A DNA stretch of 46,632 nt from an uncultured Chitinophagaceae bacterium (GTDB lineage: Bacteria > Bacteroidota > Bacteroidia > Chitinophagales > Chitinophagaceae). The position numbers and the translations under genes are program-made. Positions 42,347 to 46,632 of this stretch are shown piece after piece. The notes beneath the pieces were generated by a model. That model did not search any database, was not told where the DNA came from, and saw only the letters and a program-made list of their open reading frames with translations. Where the stretch lies: the NCBI GenBank assembly GCA_903895845.1, contig CAITVK010000034.1, forward strand, positions 1 through 46,632, written 5' to 3'. Each line of letters opens with the position of its first letter. Within the stretch, counting starts at the first letter, position 1.

Positions 42347-43018
42347 CTATATCATCCAATCTATCACTTCTTGCCCTTGTTTTGCCAACAAAGCATTTGC
42401 CCTACTAAAATGTTTACACCCGAAAAAGCCATTATACGCACTCAACGGAGATGGATGTGCTGCTTTCAGTACATGATGTTTTGTTTCATCAATCAATACC
42501 TGCTTCTCTTGTGCAAATTTGCCCCAAAGTAAAAATATTACACCCGTTTTTTCGTCAGAAATTTTTTTAATCACCGCATTGGTAAAGTCCATCCAACCTA
42601 TTTTGGCATGACTAGCAGGCTCATTTGCCCGTACGGTAAGCACTGCATTCAATAAAAGTACCCCTTGCATTGCCCATTCGGTAAGATTGCCCGAAGATGG
42701 TATCGGCATCCCAATATCTGTATTCAATTCTTTATAAATATTTACCAGAGAAGGCGGGGGCGGCACACCATCGGGTACGCTGAAACTTAATCCCATTGCC
42801 TGACCCGGATTATGATAAGGATCCTGACCCAATATCACCAGTTTTACCTTATCAAAAGGCGTTTTGTCAAAAGCATTAAAGATGAGTCCTCCAGGAGGAT
42901 ATATTGTTGCCTTGGTAGCACGCTCTGTTTTAAGATGTGTGACAACTTGTAGAAAATAAGGCTTGCTAAACTCATCTTGCAGCACTGTTTTCCAGCTATC
43001 TTCTATTTTCACATCCAT
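42347..43018 (-). CDS. ung: Uracil-DNA glycosylase, family 1
   Basis: The 223-aa enzyme removes uracil from DNA to start base-excision repair. The water-activating loop G-Q-D-P-Y-H-N-P-G-Q-A-M-G-L-S-F-S-V-P sits near residues 63-81 with the catalytic Asp. L-L-L-N-A-V-L-T-V-R is at about 116-125, and the DNA-binding loop H-P-S-P-L-S-A-Y at about 188-195 with the catalytic His. Length is typical. It is probably the first gene of its own transcript, with the acpH stop 87 bases upstream. Confidence 0.96.
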   Translation of the reverse strand: MDVKIEDSWKTVLQDEFSKPYFLQVVTHLKTERATKATIYPPGGLIFNAFDKTPFDKVKLVILGQDPYHNPGQAMGLSFSVPDGVPPPPSLVNIYKELNTDIGMPIPSSGNLTEWAMQGVLLLNAVLTVRANEPASHAKIGWMDFTNAVIKKISDEKTGVIFLLWGKFAQEKQVLIDETKHHVLKAAHPSPLSAYNGFFGCKHFSRANALLAKQGQEVIDWMI

Positions 43019-43104
43019 ATAGAAACTTTTTTAGTAGCAACGAAAATATCAATATTTAACGCTCAAAACAGCAAATTGAACTTTTGGCATATTCATCAGG
43101 GACA

Positions 43105-43692
43105 TTAGATTGTGCCCAGGTACGCAATTGTAAACTCTTTTAATTGAGGAAAGAATATTTTGTACAACTGTTGCATTGCTTCATAATTCTCTTCCCAAAG
43201 CTTAAAACATTCCGCGGCGGAAGAGAGATAGGTTGCGCGGCGGGCAATGTTGGCAAAACTTCTTTCTATACCCCAAGCAAACTGGTAGTTATACAGCCAA
43301 TTATTCTGTTTCATATAAGGAAACACTTTTATGAAGTTTTCTGGAAGCCACTCTTGCTGTGCTTCCAGAATTTGATACGTGCTTTCTGCAAAATTTTTTA
43401 AGTCATCAGTAGTTGCAAAGCTGCTTGTGTCGAATGCCAGAAAATGATCGAAGGCAACATCCACAAAAGCCCCCGAATACAATCCAACAGCAGGTTTCAG
43501 GTATTGTTTAGCCTGACGAACAGCGGTGTGATTGTCTGTAAAACTATCAATTGCGCGATGAAGTTGTATCCCTTTTTGAATAGGCAAAGGATAGTCGTAT
43601 TGCTTTTTTCCTTTGATAAAATCGCTGATCATATTACCCACTACAACTTCGGGTTGATTGAAGGAAAGATACGCGTGGGCTAAGTAATTCAT
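43105..43692 (-). CDS. acpH: Acyl-carrier-protein phosphodiesterase family protein (AcpH/DUF479)
   Basis: The 195-aa protein begins M-N-Y-L-A-H-A-Y-L-S, then G-N-M-I-S-D-F-I-K-G and I-Q-L-H-R-A-I-D-S-F-T-D-N-H. These are the metal-binding His/Asp pattern of the AcpH (YajB, HD-like) family. V-D-V-A-F-D-H-F-L-A follows. E. coli AcpH removes the phosphopantetheine arm from acyl carrier protein; the physiological role is unclear. The frame is open nine codons upstream to 43719, but that part lies in inverted-repeat DNA and the family begins at the M-N-Y-L-A-H methionine. Confidence 0.82.
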   Translation of the reverse strand: MNYLAHAYLSFNQPEVVVGNMISDFIKGKKQYDYPLPIQKGIQLHRAIDSFTDNHTAVRQAKQYLKPAVGLYSGAFVDVAFDHFLAFDTSSFATTDDLKNFAESTYQILEAQQEWLPENFIKVFPYMKQNNWLYNYQFAWGIERSFANIARRATYLSSAAECFKLWEENYEAMQQLYKIFFPQLKEFTIAYLGTI

Positions 43693-43709
43693 GGATTGAA
43701 GATAGGAGA

Positions 43710-43810
43710 GTTTCGCCACAAAGACGCAAAGGCTCTAAGGAACACAAAGAAGGAAAGGCAGAAATAAGCTTTAAGTGCTTCTTTCTGTCTTAGTGTCCCT
43801 GTGGCGAAAC
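43710..43810. repeat. Long inverted repeat, GCCACAAAGACAC type
   Basis: GTTTCGCCACAAAGACGCAA (43710 on) pairs with the right arm ending TGTCCCTGTGGCGAAAC (to 43810), with a few mismatches. The centre is partly paired. It lies exactly between the truA stop (43813) and the acpH start (43692). Confidence 0.88.
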
Positions 43811-43812
43811 CC

Positions 43813-44544
43813 TTATTCTAGGTAAGTTACTTTTACTAAAAACAATCCTTGTGCGGGTGTGTTGAAGTTTGCTTTTGTACAATCTTTGGCTTCTATTATT
43901 TGTTTAAAATCATTTTGGCTAATCAATCCCCTGCCTAATTTTAGCATCGTTCCCACCAGCCCTCTAACCATTCCCCGCAAAAAACGATTCGCCTTTACCT
44001 CATATACCAAGCAATCATTTTCATAGTACCATTTAGAAACAACAATGTCGCACAAAAATGTTTTTACTTGGGTATTCCGCTTTGAGAATGTTGTGAAGTC
44101 GGCGTAGGTGAGCAACACATTGGCAGCTTGCTGTAATGCTTCCATATCTAAATTGTATGGATAATACCAAGCAGTCTCGGTTAAAAAAGGGTTTCTATCC
44201 CTTGTTATATAATATTTATACTGGCGATGTGTAGCACTAAACCTAGCGTGCTTGTCAGGCTCAACAAGAAATATTTGTTTAATCACGATGTCGTGTGGCA
44301 ATACTGCATTTAGGTTATACACCTGTTTTAGATTGAGTTCTGTTTCGGTATCCAAGTGAAAGAAGTTCTGCAAAGCATGTACGCCTGCATCTGTTCGGGA
44401 CGAACAGGTGAGTTGAAAATCTTGTTTGTAAATTGTTTGTAAGGCCCCCTCAACTTTGGATTGTATGGTTTCGGCATTGTCCTGAGCTTGAAAACCGCTG
44501 TAGCGTGTGCCTTTGTAGGCGACTTCAATAAAATAACGAAGCAT
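43813..44544 (-). CDS. truA: tRNA pseudouridine(38-40) synthase TruA
   Basis: The 243-aa enzyme modifies uridines 38-40 of the tRNA anticodon arm. The catalytic motif S-S-R-T-D-A-G-V-H-A-L is at about residues 48-58 with the Asp nucleophile. Y-K-G-T-R-Y-S-G-F-Q near the start and R-F-L-R-G-M-V-R-G-L-V-G-T near 183-195 are also family signatures. The gene starts 3 bases after the stop of the DUF4476 gene on the same strand, so the two are one operon. An inverted repeat lies right after its stop. Confidence 0.95.
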   Translation of the reverse strand: MLRYFIEVAYKGTRYSGFQAQDNAETIQSKVEGALQTIYKQDFQLTCSSRTDAGVHALQNFFHLDTETELNLKQVYNLNAVLPHDIVIKQIFLVEPDKHARFSATHRQYKYYITRDRNPFLTETAWYYPYNLDMEALQQAANVLLTYADFTTFSKRNTQVKTFLCDIVVSKWYYENDCLVYEVKANRFLRGMVRGLVGTMLKLGRGLISQNDFKQIIEAKDCTKANFNTPAQGLFLVKVTYLE

Positions 44545-44547
44545 CGG

Positions 44548-45267
44548 TTAGAGCGTATTTCTAAATTGTTTTTTAATAATAGGATCGCTTAACTGCCCCT
44601 CCAAAGTACCAAAGTTATTTCCGTCATATATGCTTTGCCTTGCAGCCAAAAAGAAACCAAGCTTATTTTTGTCGGAGGGTATCAATTTGCTCAGGTTCTT
44701 TATTTCTTCGGTAGAAAAACATCTTTGTGCAAAGGTTGCTTCGGCGGTGGCAATCATCCCTTCTTCGGTGGTAGCCTGCTCCATTTGCTTGTGAAGTAGC
44801 TTATAATCTTCGTCTGTGGCAATAATACATTTAGGCGATTGTTTCAATTTATTAGTCAGGGGAGGTGTTGTATCAATATCTAGGCTTGGTACCCTACTTG
44901 CAAGTGGTTTTTCTATTGATTGTAGCGGAGCAATGGTGGCAAAGGTTTGCAAATTCATTAAATCGAACGTATTTTCCTTCGATCTCCGAAGGGTATATCC
45001 TAAATCCTGATTCTTAATGGAAAGTGTGAAGTGTTGCTCAGGATATTTTCCTCTTACAAAACCAATTTCGGCATCATACACTCCGTTGGGCATCTGGGGA
45101 ATAGTAAGGAATCCATTGATGGACGAGCTATAATTAATCTTACCATCAATCAATACATAAAAAGGCTCACGAGCCTCGGATTCTATGTAAACAAAAAAGG
45201 TTTGCTGCGCACCCGCTTTGATGGATAATGTTGCAAAAAGAAGAAAAGCAAGTAAGAATCTGTTCAT
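44548..45267 (-). CDS. Exported DUF4476 protein
   Basis: The 239-aa protein has a signal peptide (M-N-R-F-L-L-A-F-L-L...ending K-A-G-A-Q). The next 90 residues look like a β-sandwich (Y-V-L-I-D-G-K-I-N-Y; G-V-Y-D-A-E-I-G-F). The C-terminal 90 residues match DUF4476: a helical domain with D-E-D-Y-K-L-L, A-E-A-T-F-A-Q-R-C-F-S-T-E-E and L-P/L-G-F-F-L-A-A-R. Function is unknown. The frame stays open to 45480 through 21-bp array F. That longer start would give a repeat-derived N-terminus and skip the signal peptide, and a good promoter lies just upstream of 45267. Confidence 0.8.
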   Translation of the reverse strand: MNRFLLAFLLFATLSIKAGAQQTFFVYIESEAREPFYVLIDGKINYSSSINGFLTIPQMPNGVYDAEIGFVRGKYPEQHFTLSIKNQDLGYTLRRSKENTFDLMNLQTFATIAPLQSIEKPLASRVPSLDIDTTPPLTNKLKQSPKCIIATDEDYKLLHKQMEQATTEEGMIATAEATFAQRCFSTEEIKNLSKLIPSDKNKLGFFLAARQSIYDGNNFGTLEGQLSDPIIKKQFRNTL

Positions 45268-45290
45268 CTCAAATCGATATTCTGTTTTGA

Positions 45291-45323
45291 CAAACATAAG
45301 ACTTTTCATTTCTTCGTTTGCAA
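45291..45323 (-). promoter_or_regulatory. Bacteroidota-type promoter for the DUF4476-truA operon
   Basis: On the minus strand TTG (45323-45321) and TATGTTTG (45298-45291) match the -33 and -7 elements with a 22-base spacer. The predicted leader is short, about 17 bases before the ATG at 45267. This supports that start. Confidence 0.55.
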
Positions 45324-45410
45324 TTAATAAACCAAAACCTATCGTATAATGAGCTTGAATAACTCTTTTGCCATAACTAACAGGTAATCTGCCCCCTTTT
45401 ACAAAAGCTT

Positions 45411-45500
45411 TGTACACCCATACAAGGCCTTTGTACATCCGTACAGAAGTTCTGTACGGAGATACAGAAACCTTGTACACCCGTGCAAATTTGTATTAAA
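45411..45500. repeat. 21-bp tandem array F, 4 units
   Basis: TGTACA or TGTACG starts at 45411, 45432, 45453 and 45474: spacing exactly 21 bp. A partial fifth unit lies at 45492, three bases short. CCGTACAGAA and TTCTGTACGG form one perfect 21-bp palindrome at 45439-45459. The minus frame is open with the heptad F-C-x-x-V-Q-x. It lies between comEC and the DUF4476 gene, 88 bases upstream of the DUF4476 promoter. Confidence 0.88.
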
Positions 45501-45546
45501 CCTAGCTTTTGCAATGGATTTAAGTAGGTTGTTAAGGGATTATCAC

Positions 45547-46632
45547 TCAATAAAAAATAAAACAGATACCTCTGTATATAATGAATGCGGCGAAAAAGGA
45601 AAGTCCTACAATAAGAAAAAGAACTTTTTTGTACATCAACCACCCCACGAAACCAATAATACAACCGTATAATAAAAATACTTGTGGCAGTGAAACTTGT
45701 AAGTTTCGCCATACAGAAAATGGCAAATCGTTTACATTGCTTATGTAAGTGTTCATTATTGTAAGCAGCCAATCAATTATTTTTCCTAAAAAAGAACCGA
45801 TGGTTGGAATGGGCGAAAAGAGAATCAGTAATAATTCTGCATATAAAATGATACACGAAAAAGGAACAGCCAATAAATTGGTAAACAAAAACAATGTAGG
45901 TAACTGATGAAAATGAAACAAAATAAGCGGAAGTGTAAGTATTTGAGCGGCAATGGTAACGGCAGATAAGCTCCAGACATAAGACAATATTTTATTCTGA
46001 AAAAAGAACCAATTACGAATGTCACGATAAAAAATAATGATACTCAAAACAGCTGCATAGCTTAGTTGGAAGCCTGCATCCCAAAGACTGAATGGATTAA
46101 TTAAGAGGATAATCATTGCTGAAAGGGCAAGGGTGTTATAAATATTAGTCCGCCGTTTGATACTTTCACCTAAAATAATAACCGTTAACATAATGGCACT
46201 TCTGGTAACGGAAGGCGCAGCACCAGCAATTAAACAGAAACCCCACAAAATAATTATGATGCTAACTGGTTTGACAACGTGTACCCATTTTCTATTTTTA
46301 AATGGCGAAAACAAGAATAAAAGGAGTCCATATATCATACCCATCCGCAAACCCGAAATAATGATGATGTGTATTACCCCAGTATTATTGTATGCCTGAA
46401 TAACGGCTTTATCCAAATCGTCACGGTAACCAATCAACAGTGCCTCTGAAACACTCAGAGAGGTGGGGTTGGTGATGTATTTTCTCAGAATACTTAATAC
46501 TTTAAAGCGAGCTTTTATAATTATTGAGCCTAAAAAGGTCGTGCTTTTGGTATCCAACAAAATGTAATCATGCTCTTTTAAGAATGTCTGGTAAAATATA
46601 TGATTGAAAAGACAATGCTGCTGATAATCAAA
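45547..46632 (-). CDS. comEC: ComEC/Rec2 family DNA-uptake channel, partial
   Basis: The visible 361 residues hold a multi-helix Competence domain, and the frame stays open to the window edge with no stop, so the N-terminus is missing. Signature stretches: L-L-I-G-Y-R-D-D-L-D-K, then N-T-G-V-I-H-I-I-I-I-S-G-L-R-M-G, I-A-G-A-A-P-S-V-T-R-S-A-I-M, and D-A-G-F-Q-L-S-Y-A-A-V. About seven membrane helices are visible. ComEC carries single-stranded DNA across the inner membrane during natural transformation. There is no C-terminal metallo-β-lactamase domain here, as in many Bacteroidota ComEC proteins. In G-V-I-H-I-I-I-I-S-G the usual G-L-x-H-x-x-A/V-I-S-G is seen with Ile substitutions. Confidence 0.9.
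   Translation of the reverse strand, partial: FDYQQHCLFNHIFYQTFLKEHDYILLDTKSTTFLGSIIIKARFKVLSILRKYITNPTSLSVSEALLIGYRDDLDKAVIQAYNNTGVIHIIIISGLRMGMIYGLLLFLFSPFKNRKWVHVVKPVSIIIILWGFCLIAGAAPSVTRSAIMLTVIILGESIKRRTNIYNTLALSAMIILLINPFSLWDAGFQLSYAAVLSIIIFYRDIRNWFFFQNKILSYVWSLSAVTIAAQILTLPLILFHFHQLPTLFLFTNLLAVPFSCIILYAELLLILFSPIPTIGSFLGKIIDWLLTIMNTYISNVNDLPFSVWRNLQVSLPQVFLLYGCIIGFVGWLMYKKVLFLIVGLSFFAAFIIYRGICFIFY

Noticed and set aside
45268-45480. 71-residue N-terminal extension of the DUF4476 protein
   Set aside because: Encoded largely by array F and crosses a good promoter; the internal ATG begins a clear signal peptide.

Overview
This window reads as chromosome of a Bacteroidota bacterium, most likely of the Chitinophagia/Chitinophagaceae kind. 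The marks are the LpxC-FabZ and MurF-alanine racemase fusion proteins, gliding genes gldF and gldG, type IX secretion (T9SS) C-terminal domains, DUF4271 next to uroporphyrinogen-III synthase, a DUF4476 protein, MurA with Asp in place of the usual Cys, TAnnTTTG promoter elements and almost no Shine-Dalgarno sequences. The genus assignment is inference. No tRNA, rRNA, transposase, integrase or CRISPR array was recognised.

Layout: 1-672 is non-coding and repeat-rich. 673-3707 (minus) holds rluE, a Tat-exported superoxide dismutase and an LptF/LptG permease. 4112-7269 holds fabG facing lpxA and lpxC-fabZ, the lipid A and fatty-acid block. 7615-9060 (plus) holds an outer membrane protein and ridA. 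9092-11187 (minus) holds galK and an aldose epimerase. 11438-19525 is a polysaccharide module: two paralogous heparinase II/III-like exported proteins on opposite strands around a TonB-dependent receptor. 19526-21952 is mostly non-coding, with a small outer membrane protein, gene remnants and an inverted-repeat insertion. 21953-26160 holds DUF4271-hemD, an epimerase and murA. 26299-28153 is an ECF sigma factor overlapping a protein with an inner-membrane helix and an apparent outer-membrane barrel. 28312-33996 holds a lipoprotein and two large T9SS cargo proteins. 34180-40389 (plus) holds glucose dehydrogenase, gldF, gldG and murF-alr. 40519-46632 (minus) holds small exported proteins, plsC, ung, acpH, truA, a DUF4476 protein and a truncated comEC.

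The main observation concerns the spaces between genes. Six separate intergenic regions (about 48-270, 3827-3973, 14154-14445, 20140-20345, 35880-36036 and 45411-45500) each contain a degenerate tandem array with a 21-bp period. I counted unit positions directly: the spacing is 21 bp (42 in one array, as 2 x 21), nearly always without slippage. The repeated word differs completely between arrays. Several arrays carry a word together with its reverse complement, so they are rich in short dyads. Twenty-one bp is two turns of B-DNA and also seven codons, so each array shows at least one spurious open frame with a heptapeptide repeat. I know of no described element of this kind.

A second intergenic layer consists of long inverted repeats, about 80-150 bp, that press against gene boundaries. 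Three share a GCCACAAAGACAC-like arm, others have TTATGAGTTATGA-like or CACATAGAAACATAG-like arms, and one 148-bp hairpin is flanked by an exact 16-bp direct repeat inside a gene remnant. Together these repeats explain most non-coding sequence here and several wrong upstream start codons.
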